Below, piece after piece: positions 10,594 through 18,740 of a stretch of DNA of 56,141 nucleotides (its first letter is position 1; each line of letters begins with the position of its first letter). This DNA is from Bacteroidaceae bacterium (lineage in GTDB: Bacteria; Bacteroidota; Bacteroidia; Bacteroidales; Bacteroidaceae), in assembly GCA_017521285.1 (NCBI GenBank), contig JAFXDG010000049.1, positions 1 through 56,141 of the forward strand, read 5' to 3'. Position numbers and translations under genes: made by a program. Below the pieces are notes generated by a model. The model did no database searches and had not been told where the DNA came from. It was given only the letters and a program-made list of their open reading frames with translations.

Positions 10594-11049
10594 TTACTTT
10601 TGTGGTACAAATGTCTCGTACGTACCGTCATCATAGAAAATTTTTATTTCGCGAATTTTCTTGGCAGGCTTTTCTATGTATCTAACTTCTTCAATTTCAG
10701 CTGTTCTACTATGTTCTTGGGGACGATATGGTGCGAAATCCTTGCGATTTTCTGAGTCGTCCGTCCTCTCGGTCGCAAATTCGCGATTCTCGTCGGGGGT
10801 TGAAGGGGTATTTTCGTCCACAAAGGGGAGTGTGGGCTCTTCCTTGCACATTTCACCTTCTCCAGAGATAATCCAGTCATAGCTGAGGAAAGGGAAAGCC
10901 GTACGAATCTTGGTCACAACCTCCAAGCTGGGATTGTTGCGTCCGTTCAATATCTGGGAGAGTGTAGCCAGTTTAATATTAGTTGCACCTGCAAATGTTG
11001 ATGGTTTCATCTGCAAGTAATTCATTATATCAATAATTCTGTCCTTCAT
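10594..11049 (-). CDS. XRE-type helix-turn-helix regulator with acidic tail
   Basis: A 151-residue protein. The N-terminal 55 residues form a lambda-repressor-type HTH (MNYLQMKPSTFAGATNIKLATLSQILNGRNNPSLEVVTKI), followed by LSYDWIISGEGEM, a common junction in Bacteroidales XRE proteins, then a charged, probably disordered linker and a C-terminal beta hairpin (IREIKIFYDDGTYETFVP). An in-frame ATG exists 36 bases upstream (11085), but it lies only 8 bases past the -7 box, so ATG 11049 is preferred. The target is unknown; autoregulation is common in the family but not visible here. Confidence 0.8.
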   Translation of the reverse strand: MKDRIIDIMNYLQMKPSTFAGATNIKLATLSQILNGRNNPSLEVVTKIRTAFPFLSYDWIISGEGEMCKEEPTLPFVDENTPSTPDENREFATERTDDSENRKDFAPYRPQEHSRTAEIEEVRYIEKPAKKIREIKIFYDDGTYETFVPQK

Positions 11050-11093
11050 TTGTAAAATCGGTCTGGATTGAAAGGTGGAAATCATTTCCGATA

Positions 11094-11125
11094 CAAAAGT
11101 AAATATAATATTTTATCTTTGCAAA
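11094..11125 (-). promoter_or_regulatory. Promoter of the XRE-type gene
   Basis: Minus-strand TTTG (11122-11125), 20 bases, TACTTTTG (11094-11101): a full match to the Bacteroidetes housekeeping promoter. Confidence 0.7.
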
Positions 11126-12115
11126 TTTAAAAGTATAAAATTAAAGGTTTACAATTGTGTCTATAAATATGTTTGTGTTTATAAATGTATTACTTTTGTT
11201 TTGTAAAGTGATATAATGATAAGCTATAAAATAATAGAATAAAAACAGATAATTAACTGACTGAAAATATGGTTAATAAATAAATTATAAAGAATAAGGT
11301 GGATTTGCTACAAAAATAGTATAAAAGGCGTATTTTGTTACTCTATAACTTGTTTAAATCTGTATAAATTATTGGTGTGCAATGAAATACTGATTTTTGT
11401 TTATTTTGTATAATCATAAGTTTATTTATGCAAACATTGTATTTTTAAACACAGAATATATTTATTAAGATAGAGTGTTTAATCGTAAACAGGCGAATTT
11501 TTGTTTATGACTTTACTTTTGTATCTCAATTGGTTTATGATTGTTGAATGTTGCAGGTGTAAACAATTGATGTATGAAGCATTTTTTTCTTCAAATGTAA
11601 CTAAATTCATTTGCTTACTAATTGATAGATGTATTAAAATGTTAAATTATGGAAGAATGGCATTCATCTCTGTTTTTCTATCAAGATGTATTTTTTCATC
11701 TGGCTTTACTGTTTCTTCGATAAACTTCAGGGTTGCTTCTTGTTTGAGAAGCGGAATAATAGTTGTCTGTGTAACTATCCGCTTCTTGTATTGTGTATGA
11801 CTTTTTGGCATTCTCCTCTATTGGGGGGAAAGTTAGATTCGAGGTAAGGCCACTCTCCTGCCCTTTTACCCTTAAAATGGCATTTCCTTCGCGTATTTCG
11901 ACCCTTGGTTCGGTTTGGTTGATTTTGCGCGATTCTCAAAGGGGTAATTTAGCTTTAATATGTTGATACTTAGTTTGATATATGTGATTTTCTTGTTTGT
12001 AAAATAGCGTCAAATAGAAAAATATCTATAAGATCTTTCCTTTTTGGCTCAATCCGAAGTATAAATGGTGAAAATATCCGCTCCTAAAATTCTGCTGAAT
12101 CAATCCTAAACTTCT
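11126..12115. other. AT-rich gene-poor intergenic region
   Basis: About 1 kb with no recognisable protein gene. The first 400 bases are very AT-rich with runs of A and T. The only candidate is a 54-codon minus-strand frame (11647-11811). A plus-strand frame of 99 codons (11501-11800) has a low-complexity, cysteine- and phenylalanine-rich product and is not credible. Confidence 0.6.
11647..11811 (-). CDS. Possible small basic protein (54 residues)
   Basis: ATG-started frame of 54 residues (begins MPKSHTQYKKRIVTQTTIIP) preceded on the minus strand by AGAGGAGA directly before the ATG, an unusually good ribosome-binding sequence for this phylum though close to the start. The product is a plausible charged helical protein (LLKQEATLKFIEETVKPDEK). 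No family recognised. It could be a remnant of a mobile-element gene. Confidence 0.3.
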   Translation of the reverse strand: MPKSHTQYKKRIVTQTTIIPLLKQEATLKFIEETVKPDEKIHLDRKTEMNAILP

Positions 12116-12162
12116 ACCGAACTTCTCCTATGCATCGTATCAGTGCATAGGAGAAGTTCGGT
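12116..12162. repeat. Perfect 19-bp hairpin
   Basis: ACCGAACTTCTCCTATGCA (12116-12134) and its exact complement (12144-12162) flank a 9-base loop. No U-tract follows, so it is not a standard terminator. Confidence 0.75.
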
Positions 12163-12202
12163 GGAAATGTGAAGGTGTGTCGAAATGTAGCCATTCCAGA
12201 TT

Positions 12203-12298
12203 TTAGGCGCGGATTACGCGGATTTCGCGGATAAATTATACTCTTTTGGGTCTATATTTTAAATATAAATCCGTGTAATCCGCGTAATCCGCGCCTAA
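12203..12298. repeat. Intergenic hairpin, ATCCGCG family copy 3
   Basis: Outer arms TTAGGCGCGGATTACGCGGAT and complement, ending 46 bases after the holA stop. Same family and same outer arm as the dapA-side copy at 2893-2959. Confidence 0.75.
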
Positions 12299-12344
12299 TT
12301 TTATTTTTGACACACCTTCTTGGTAAAATGCTCTTTCTTCTTTC

Positions 12345-13364
12345 TTAGTGAAGTATCTTATAGATAAGTTCCTTTAGTAAGTCACCATTACTGGTTGATG
12401 GGTTCCCTACTCCTTTCGAGCGGGCATCACATTCGCGGATGTCACTGATGATGTACATCACCTTTACGGCTGAATATTTTCGCATGGCCGACATATAGTC
12501 GCGAGATTGCCAGGGAGTGCGAAGTCCCAATTGGGCGGCTATCCCCTGTTCGCTTTTCTCTGGTGCATAGTATGCCAGCATCAGGTTGGAGAAGAAATTG
12601 AAGAGTACCGAGAGAGTCATCTGTATAGGGTTACTCTTTGGATTTTCTTCAAAATATTTTATTATCTGATTGGCTTTGAAAACATTCTTTTCGATGAGCG
12701 CATTGCGTAATTCAAAGTTGTTGAAGTCCTTGCTGATGCCAATGTGCCGCTCCACCAACTCGGGCGTGACACGCTTTTGTTGAGGCGAAAGACTAAGAAA
12801 AAGTTTGTCAAGTTCGCTACTGATTCTATTCAAGTCGGAGCCGATGGATTCGGCAATCAGTTGGCAAGCTTGTGGTTCGATGTCGATACCTTTCTTCTTC
12901 AAGTAAGTGGTGATGAAGCCTGGGAGTTGTGCTTCTTTCATCCGTTTTGATTCGAAAAGAACACCTGTTTTTTCAATCTCAAGTGTAATCTTTTTTCGCT
13001 TGTCAAGTGTCCCGTTTTTGTGACAAAAGACAAGGATGGTCGAGGGTTGTGGTTTTTGCAGGTAGAAGGACAGTTCGTCCAGGTTCTTCAGATTTTGTGC
13101 TTCCTTTACTATAATGACTTGGTGTTCGGCCATCATCGGATAGCGTTTGGCGGCATTGATAATTGTTGACAATTCGGTGTCCGAAGCATAGAGGATGATT
13201 TGGTTGAATTCCTTCTCCTCTTCGGTCAGGATAGTGTCGGCCATATAGTCGGCTATGCGGTCGATATAGTACGACTCCTCTCCCATCAAGTAATAGACAG
13301 GTTTGTATTTTTTTGCTTGTAAATCCTTGACGATGTCAACGTGTGTAATTTCCTGCTTTGCCAT
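12345..13364 (-). CDS. holA: DNA polymerase III subunit delta
   Basis: A 339-residue clamp-loader subunit of the AAA+ fold that opens the beta clamp during replication. Typical segments are KPVYYLMGEESYYIDRI at the N-terminus, the Walker-like region without a P-loop, STILVFCHKNGTLDKRKK, and the C-terminal LGLRTPWQSRDYMSAMRKYS collar. Length fits the family. It lies next to AMP nucleosidase and the HsdR-N protein, an arrangement I recall from other Bacteroidales. Confidence 0.92.
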   Translation of the reverse strand: MAKQEITHVDIVKDLQAKKYKPVYYLMGEESYYIDRIADYMADTILTEEEKEFNQIILYASDTELSTIINAAKRYPMMAEHQVIIVKEAQNLKNLDELSFYLQKPQPSTILVFCHKNGTLDKRKKITLEIEKTGVLFESKRMKEAQLPGFITTYLKKKGIDIEPQACQLIAESIGSDLNRISSELDKLFLSLSPQQKRVTPELVERHIGISKDFNNFELRNALIEKNVFKANQIIKYFEENPKSNPIQMTLSVLFNFFSNLMLAYYAPEKSEQGIAAQLGLRTPWQSRDYMSAMRKYSAVKVMYIISDIRECDARSKGVGNPSTSNGDLLKELIYKILH

Positions 13365-13382
13365 TTATTTTTTGTTATTTTA

Positions 13383-13472
13383 GAACACAGATACACGACA
13401 CGGAGGCCACAGAGATTTTATTGATATATGTAAATATTATTTAAAACTCTGTGTCTTTGTGTCTCTGTGTTC
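13383..13472. repeat. Intergenic hairpin, CACAGAG family copy 2
   Basis: Arms 13383-13414 and 13447-13472 (GAACACAGATACACGACACGG; CTCTGTGTCTTTGTGTCTC), imperfect inverted repeat between the amn stop and the holA start. Confidence 0.7.
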
Positions 13473-13509
13473 AATATGTATAATTCATACTATGTCGTAG
13501 TTATATATG

Positions 13510-14286
13510 TTACCATTCGAATTTCAGATGTTTCACCGTTCTCTTTTCGTCTCGAATCATCTGTATGGCATCGATCCCGATTTTCACGTGGTCACATACA
13601 TATTTCTGTGTCACGTAGTTATCCAATTTCTCCGTCTTCACTCCTTCGGGTATCATCGGTTGGTCCGATACCAGTAGGAGTGCCCCTGTCGGGATGCGGT
13701 TGGCAAACCCAGTGCAGAAGAGTGTGGCTGTCTCCATATCCACTGCCATGGCGCGTGTTTCACGAAGTAGTTGTTTAAATTCTTCATCGTGTTCCCAGAT
13801 GCGACGGTTGGTCGTATATACAGTGCCTGTCCAGTAGTCACTTCCGTGGTCGCGGATAGCCGATGATACAGCTCGTTGGAGCATAAACGAAGGCAGTGCC
13901 GGCACCTCGGCAGGCAGATAATCGTTCGATGTACCCTCTCCTCTGATGGCCGCAATGGGCAGGATGAGGTCACCGATGAGCGTGTGTTTACTGATGCCTC
14001 CGCATTTGCCCAAAAAGAGGCAAGCCTTGGGTTGGATGGCACCCAACAGATCCATGATGATGGCCGCATTGGGGCTTCCCATGCCGAAGTTGATGATGGT
14101 GATGTTGCCTGCAGTGGCCGATGTCATGTTGGCATCTCTTCCGAGCACCTCCACTCCCATCAGTTCCGCAAATATCTCCACATATTTGTTGAAGTTGGTC
14201 AGCAGGATGTATTCGCCAAACTCCTCCAACGGTCTTTTTGTGTATCGGGGCAACCAATTGGTGACGATTTCTTTCTTCGTTTTCAT
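13510..14286 (-). CDS. amn: AMP nucleosidase / nucleoside phosphorylase-fold enzyme
   Basis: A 258-residue enzyme of the purine nucleoside phosphorylase fold (INFGMGSPNAAIIMDLLGA, then AMAVDMETATLFCTGFANRIPTGALLLVSD with the family's ME nucleoside-binding pair). Bacteroidales proteins of this length are annotated AMP nucleosidase, which hydrolyses AMP to adenine and ribose 5-phosphate; it lacks the long N-terminal domain of the enterobacterial Amn. It is divergent from the HsdR-N gene. A purine or uridine phosphorylase activity cannot be excluded. Confidence 0.85.
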   Translation of the reverse strand: MKTKKEIVTNWLPRYTKRPLEEFGEYILLTNFNKYVEIFAELMGVEVLGRDANMTSATAGNITIINFGMGSPNAAIIMDLLGAIQPKACLFLGKCGGISKHTLIGDLILPIAAIRGEGTSNDYLPAEVPALPSFMLQRAVSSAIRDHGSDYWTGTVYTTNRRIWEHDEEFKQLLRETRAMAVDMETATLFCTGFANRIPTGALLLVSDQPMIPEGVKTEKLDNYVTQKYVCDHVKIGIDAIQMIRDEKRTVKHLKFEW

Positions 14287-14296
14287 AAAAACTTGC

Positions 14297-14348
14297 TACT
14301 TTTGCATACGGAAAACTATCCGATGTCGAATTTATAGTTGCAAAAATA
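14297..14348. promoter_or_regulatory. Face-to-face -7 boxes for amn and the HsdR-N gene
   Basis: A plus-strand TACTTTTG (14297-14304) serves the HsdR-N gene at 14353, and a minus-strand TATTTTTG (14341-14348) serves amn at 14286. Because each box lies beyond the other, the two 5' leaders would be complementary over about 35 bases. Confidence 0.45.
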
Positions 14349-14352
14349 GTAA

Positions 14353-14802
14353 ATGTTATCATTAAATCTGCCACCTTATGCCACAAAAATTGCGGTTCGT
14401 GATGGAAAAAATACCATTTGGGACATTATCCGCCGCAAATATGTAGCTTTGACACCCGAAGAATGGGTGCGTCAGCATTTTGTACATTTTCTTGTTGAGC
14501 ATAAGGGCTACCCTGCTTCATTGTTGGCCAACGAGGTGGCGCTGACGTTGAATGGTACTTCCCGTCGGTGCGACACTGTGCTTTACGACCGCACCCTCTC
14601 CCCTCGCATGATTATTGAATACAAGGCTCCGCACATTCCCATTACCCAAAAAGTGTTTGATCAAATCAGTCGCTACAATCTTGTTTTCCGTGTCGATTAT
14701 CTTATCGTCAGCAATGGCCTCTCCCACTATTGTTGCCGCATGGATTATGCCCGTCAGTCGTATCAGTTCTTGACCGATGTGCCAGGTTATAGCGAATTGT
14801 AG
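14353..14802 (+). CDS. Orphan HsdR N-terminal-domain (PD-(D/E)XK) protein
   Basis: A 149-residue protein matching only the N-terminal nuclease domain of type I restriction R subunits. The catalytic pattern is visible as CDTVLYDRTLSPRMIIEYKAP: Asp, then Glu-Tyr-Lys (ExK). There is no helicase domain, and no HsdM or HsdS gene nearby. Family members of this length occur beside holA and amn across Bacteroidales, so it is probably a conserved single-domain protein and not a broken restriction gene. Its substrate is unknown. Confidence 0.85.
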   Translation: MLSLNLPPYATKIAVRDGKNTIWDIIRRKYVALTPEEWVRQHFVHFLVEHKGYPASLLANEVALTLNGTSRRCDTVLYDRTLSPRMIIEYKAPHIPITQKVFDQISRYNLVFRVDYLIVSNGLSHYCCRMDYARQSYQFLTDVPGYSEL

Positions 14803-14817
14803 AATAAAGTGTATATC

Positions 14818-16203
14818 CTATCCGAAAATGATGCGGAAGGCTTCCTCCACTTTGCGTACAGGGGTAATTTCTATTTTGTATTTCTTCCTGTCCAATCCCT
14901 GCAGGTTGTAGCGTGGGATGATGATGGAGGTGAATCCCAGCTTTTCGGCTTCAGCAATGCGTTGCTCGATGCGGCTTACAGGGCGTATTTCGCCTGAAAG
15001 TCCCACTTCACCAGCCATGCAGAGGCCGTGGTCAACGGGAGCATCCATATTGCTGCTGAGTATGGCGGTAATGACGGCCAAGTCGATAGCCGGGTCGTTC
15101 ACTCGGAGGCCACCGGCAATGTTGAGGAATACGTCCTTTTGTGCCAATTTGAATCCCACTCGCTTCTCCAGTACAGCCAACAGCATGTTCATGCGCCGTG
15201 TGTCGAATCCCGTGGCCGAGCGCTGCGGAGTGCCATAGGCAGCAGTGCTTACCAGGGCTTGTGTCTCGATGAGGAAAGGGCGTACCCCTTCAATCGTACA
15301 GGCTACGCTGACTCCGCTCATTCCCTCGTGTTCGCTACTGAGGAGCAGTTCGCTGGGGTTGCTCACTTGGCGCAGGCCGTCTTGCCTCATTTCGTAAATG
15401 CCCAGCTCGGCTGTTGATCCGAATCGGTTCTTGATGCTCCGTAGGATACGATACATATAGTGTTGGTCACCTTCGAATTGAATCACCGTATCTACTATGT
15501 GTTCCAATACTTTAGGTCCTGCCAATGTACCTTCTTTATTTATGTGTCCGATGAGTATCACCGGTGTCCCCGTCTCTTTGGCAAACTTCAGGATAGAGGC
15601 TGCACATTCGCGCACCTGTGTGATGCTTCCCGGTGACGAGTCAACTATTTCGGTCGAGATGGTTTGTATGGAGTCGATGATGACCACGTCGGGCTTCACA
15701 TTCTTGATGTGGGTATAGATTTGCTCCAATGAAGTCTCACACACAATCAGGCAATCGTCTGACGGAGTGTGGCTGATGCGCTCAGCCCTCAACTTCAGTT
15801 GGCGCGGACTTTCCTCACCGCTCACATAGAGGATACGCCGGTTGTTCATGCGTAGCACCGTCTGTAGCACCAGTGTACTTTTTCCTATGCCCGGTTCACC
15901 ACCGAGCAACACCATCGAGCCTGGCACCAGACCTCCGCCCAACACCCGGTTCAGTTCGGCATCGTTCATGTCGATGCGCACCTCATCTCCAGCCTCTATC
16001 TCGCGGAAAGGCATCGGTTTCGGTTTACCCGTCACAAAGGCACCTGTCGTTGCCGCCCGTGCCTGTTGTATGGGCGATTCGCGACGCACCACCTGCTCTA
16101 CATACGAATTCCAAGCTCCACAAGCCGGACACTTCCCCACCCATTTGGGCGAGTCGTTTCCACACTTCGAGCACACATATACGGTTTTGTCTTTGCTGGC
16201 CAT
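14818..16203 (-). CDS. radA: DNA repair protein RadA
   Basis: RecA-like ATPase that helps process branched recombination intermediates. From MASKDK it has 461 residues: an N-terminal four-Cys zinc finger (CSKCGNDSPKWVGKCPAC), Walker A GGEPGIGKSTL, the RadA-specific KNRFGSTAE motif and a C-terminal Lon-like domain (GGLRVNDPAIDLAVITAIL). I prefer ATG 16203 to ATG 16215 because it avoids overlap with the antitoxin stop and starts right before the conserved zinc finger. Confidence 0.96.
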   Translation of the reverse strand: MASKDKTVYVCSKCGNDSPKWVGKCPACGAWNSYVEQVVRRESPIQQARAATTGAFVTGKPKPMPFREIEAGDEVRIDMNDAELNRVLGGGLVPGSMVLLGGEPGIGKSTLVLQTVLRMNNRRILYVSGEESPRQLKLRAERISHTPSDDCLIVCETSLEQIYTHIKNVKPDVVIIDSIQTISTEIVDSSPGSITQVRECAASILKFAKETGTPVILIGHINKEGTLAGPKVLEHIVDTVIQFEGDQHYMYRILRSIKNRFGSTAELGIYEMRQDGLRQVSNPSELLLSSEHEGMSGVSVACTIEGVRPFLIETQALVSTAAYGTPQRSATGFDTRRMNMLLAVLEKRVGFKLAQKDVFLNIAGGLRVNDPAIDLAVITAILSSNMDAPVDHGLCMAGEVGLSGEIRPVSRIEQRIAEAEKLGFTSIIIPRYNLQGLDRKKYKIEITPVRKVEEAFRIIFG

Positions 16204-16207
16204 GGCT

Positions 16208-16573
16208 TTATACACCTAACACTATATTCGGAGAAATATTCAATGTTTTACTGATTGCTCTTGCTATATTCAGTGTAGGTTCGCTTTTGCAAGAAAGAAT
16301 TTCGCTTATTCTTGACGCGCTGATGTTGAGCAATTTGGCAAGTCCAGCCTGTGTCAATCCCATCTCATACATCCGCAATTTAATGACTTCAACCAATGTT
16401 GGTTCTCCTACGGCATAATGTTCCTCAGAATAGTCGGCTACCAAATTGGATAGCAATACCAATTCAATGTAATTAGGGTCATCCGTCGGTGTATTGTCGT
16501 TCACTAATGGCAACAATTCTTCAACCCTTTGTTCTGCCCAAGCGTACTGGATTTCATTTTCTATCTTTGTCAT
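16208..16573 (-). CDS. higA: HigA-type antitoxin (XRE family)
   Basis: About 121 residues from the ATG at 16573 (an earlier in-frame ATG at 16600 overlaps the toxin gene). The C-terminal half is a clear helix-turn-helix (MGLTQAGLAKLLNISASRISEILSCKSEPTLNIARAISKTLNI); the N-terminal half would bind the toxin. It follows the higB-like gene by 11 bases, in the toxin-first order usual for HigBA. Together they should autorepress the promoter at 16901-16931. Confidence 0.88.
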   Translation of the reverse strand: MTKIENEIQYAWAEQRVEELLPLVNDNTPTDDPNYIELVLLSNLVADYSEEHYAVGEPTLVEVIKLRMYEMGLTQAGLAKLLNISASRISEILSCKSEPTLNIARAISKTLNISPNIVLGV

Positions 16574-16584
16574 AATACCACAAA

Positions 16585-16881
16585 TTAAATGGTTGAACAA
16601 TTTTCTATCTTATCATACTCAGCATGTGTTCCTATAAATCTGACGTACACAAACTGAGGTGTAAACTGAATGACAACTACCAATCGATAATTATTTCCTT
16701 TGATATTGAATACATAATGCTGATTTCCAATGCTATCCACGCTATTGAATGTCTTTTTTATGTCTGCAAAACATGTCCATTCGCTATGTTTGACAATAGA
16801 GACCCACTCTTGAATAGCTACCTTGGTATCAGGATGTCTTTCAATGTATTCCTTTAGCTTCTTTTCTGTAAATATTCGCAT
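16585..16881 (-). CDS. higB: HigB-type toxin
   Basis: A 98-residue protein of the HigB_toxin branch of the RelE/HigB fold, a ribosome-dependent mRNA endonuclease that halts translation when its antitoxin is degraded. The family's ending YRLVVVIQFTPQFVYVRFIGTHAEYDKI is well preserved. First gene of the pair, with a strong promoter 20 bases upstream of the start. Toxin activity itself is inferred from the family. Confidence 0.9.
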   Translation of the reverse strand: MRIFTEKKLKEYIERHPDTKVAIQEWVSIVKHSEWTCFADIKKTFNSVDSIGNQHYVFNIKGNNYRLVVVIQFTPQFVYVRFIGTHAEYDKIENCSTI

Positions 16882-16900
16882 GCCCCATTCGTTTACATTG

Positions 16901-16931
16901 CAAAGATATGTATTTTGTTTGGTTCTACAAA
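16901..16931 (-). promoter_or_regulatory. higBA promoter
   Basis: Minus-strand TTTG (16928-16931), 19 bases, TATCTTTG (16901-16908), a full consensus match 20 bases before the toxin start. The leader would be very short. Confidence 0.65.
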
Positions 16932-17029
16932 ACTTTCTTCTAAAAATAAGAATAATAATGAAGCTTTATGTAATATTTTTGTAAGTTAATCGCATTTGTT
17001 AAAATGAAATTAGTGTTCGGCTGAACAGA

Positions 17030-17079
17030 ATTAACTCCGCTCTCCTACCGTGTTTGTTCGGCAGGCGAGCGGAGTTAAT
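17030..17079. repeat. GAGCGGAGTTAA hairpin, copy 1
   Basis: Perfect 13-bp arms ATTAACTCCGCTC (17030-17042) and complement (17067-17079), with an inner CCTACCG/CGGCAGG stem. A nearly identical sequence lies in inverted orientation at 55461-55508. Confidence 0.75.
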
Positions 17080-17136
17080 AATTAATGGGCAATTGTATTT
17101 TCTCTAAACCATAAAACCTACATTATTATCTTCATT

Positions 17137-17200
17137 GGCCAAGTAAGCTTGCTCCTTTGGCCGATCAAGCTTGCTCCTTTGACCGAATAAGCAAGCTCCA
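17137..17200. repeat. 22-bp tandem repeat, about 2.8 units
   Basis: Units at 17137-17158, 17159-17180 and a degenerate third from 17181; the shared core is AAGCTTGCTCCTTT. Located just after the stop of the WG-repeat gene. The 357 bases between higB and that gene otherwise hold the promoter and hairpin listed and no gene. Confidence 0.65.
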
Positions 17201-17238
17201 AGTGGGGATGAAGATATACTGCGTTGGAGAGATGAGTT

Positions 17239-18141
17239 TCACCGACTGATGACCTCTCCCTTTCCATTCAGCACCACCTTGGCATTGTCATCGAGAAGTG
17301 TGGCAGCAAACAATTCGTTTCCAATGGCCTTTATATATAAGTATATGGGGGCGGTCAGAATATTTCCATTGCAATCCATCAGTCCACATCGGCCATTCAC
17401 CGTGTACATGCAATACTTCGTTTCCTTTGTGAAATCAGCGTTTCCATACTCATCATCTTTTTCTATCCAAAGAATATCCACCTTATCCACCACATGCCCG
17501 TTCTGTATATGGCCGGAATAGTCTATTTGCATGTTGAAACTATCCTTTACCTTCACGATGGCATAGTCCTTGCACACGATAGCATCCATGTATTCAGGAG
17601 CAATCACCCATTTGCCCGTCAGGTCAATCACACCATATTTGCCATCCACATTCGCAATGGCACAATATCCGTATCGGAATACACATTTGTCATCTCCATC
17701 CAGTTTGTTATCAGTATAATCAAATCCTATGACAGTTTCACCCTTTAGATTGATGAAGCCTACACGGCCATTCTTCACCACAGCGGCCAACCCTTGTGAG
17801 AATCTTTTTGCCTTTTCATAATCAGCTGCAATCACAATCTCTTTCGTATTCACGTTGTAGTACCCATATTTACCATCCTTCTTGAAAACACCTATCGTAT
17901 CATTGTCAAATGTTTCATATCCATCGGCAGTAACACCTGATACTACGAGTTTCTTCTCACTCCACGAATCAATTGCAGTTTCAATTCTCCTTTCTACCCC
18001 ATTTCTTCTACTGTTACTTGAACATTCACCGATAAAGAATACGATTATACATATCATCGTAAATCCCACGGCAAATCCTATTCCCATTTTCATGGCGTCA
18101 CGCCAACTCAGCAACGATTTCTTTTTCTTTTCTTCTTCCAT
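17239..18141 (-). CDS. WG-repeat protein with one membrane segment
   Basis: A 300-residue protein: short basic cytoplasmic N-terminus, a transmembrane helix at about residues 19-38 (GIGFAVGFTMICIIVFFIG), then WG-type beta repeats (KDGKYGYYNVNTKEIVIAADY; KNGRVGFINLKGETVIGFDY; VDGKYGVIDLTGKWVIAPEY; VNGRCGLMDCNGNILTAPIY). WG repeats are usually ligand- or peptidoglycan-facing sensor-like modules of unknown chemistry. It is the last gene of the minus arm of the 17-22 kb accessory block. No enzymatic motif is visible. Confidence 0.8.
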   Translation of the reverse strand: MEEEKKKKSLLSWRDAMKMGIGFAVGFTMICIIVFFIGECSSNSRRNGVERRIETAIDSWSEKKLVVSGVTADGYETFDNDTIGVFKKDGKYGYYNVNTKEIVIAADYEKAKRFSQGLAAVVKNGRVGFINLKGETVIGFDYTDNKLDGDDKCVFRYGYCAIANVDGKYGVIDLTGKWVIAPEYMDAIVCKDYAIVKVKDSFNMQIDYSGHIQNGHVVDKVDILWIEKDDEYGNADFTKETKYCMYTVNGRCGLMDCNGNILTAPIYLYIKAIGNELFAATLLDDNAKVVLNGKGEVISR

Positions 18142-18186
18142 AATAGATAGTTTTTCATATTAATATTGTACGTCTTATGCTCTTAT

Positions 18187-18684
18187 TCACAACATCGGAT
18201 TCGGTTCCTCAAAAATATACACATCATAAACACTATTCAAAAAAGTCTGGATATGTACCCCCATTTTCATATCCGAAGTTTTGACCAATACATCTGCATA
18301 ACTGTAATCCTTTCTAATCCCCGTAGGAATGACTGATGCCGAATGCACATTCAAATTCTCGAAATATTCCGAAAATAGTTTTATAAAATCCTCTTTGTCA
18401 ATCAAGTCATAGTTTTCGTCACGAGTTATTGGATGGTGATCACTGTGAAAAGAGAAAGATATCGGATTGGTCAGATAAGGCTTGATTATTGACATGTCAT
18501 TTCTCATGATAGCATCCGACAAAGCCTTATGTACAATACGCCTGTCGTATTTCCTGTGCTCACGAATAAATAGGTCTTCATACTCTCCTTCTTGGACTCT
18601 TCCCCACGAGTCCAACACTCCGTCATAATCAAACCTATAATATATTCTCTTCATCAATGATTCCATGGCTTTTATTTCAGTCAA
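18187..18684 (-). CDS. Unknown 165-residue protein
   Basis: Soluble, charged protein with no recognised family. Residues 50-165 alternate strands and helices in a way that recalls NTF2-like folds (DAIMRNDMSIIKPYLTNPIS as paired helix then strands HIQTFLNSVYDVYIFEEP), which is only an impression. Starts at residues 1, 7 or 12 are all possible. A TACCTTTG -7 box lies about 30 bases upstream, so it may be transcribed apart from the VWA gene 56 bases further upstream. Confidence 0.65.
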   Translation of the reverse strand: MTEIKAMESLMKRIYYRFDYDGVLDSWGRVQEGEYEDLFIREHRKYDRRIVHKALSDAIMRNDMSIIKPYLTNPISFSFHSDHHPITRDENYDLIDKEDFIKLFSEYFENLNVHSASVIPTGIRKDYSYADVLVKTSDMKMGVHIQTFLNSVYDVYIFEEPNPML

Positions 18685-18740
18685 TTCAGATTATATTCTT
18701 TGTGCAAAGGTAATCATTTATTCCGATTTACATTGTGACC

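Noticed and set aside
11501-11800. 99-codon plus-strand frame in the gene-poor gap
   Set aside because: Low-complexity Phe/Cys/Ile-rich product in AT-rich DNA; no promoter or family.
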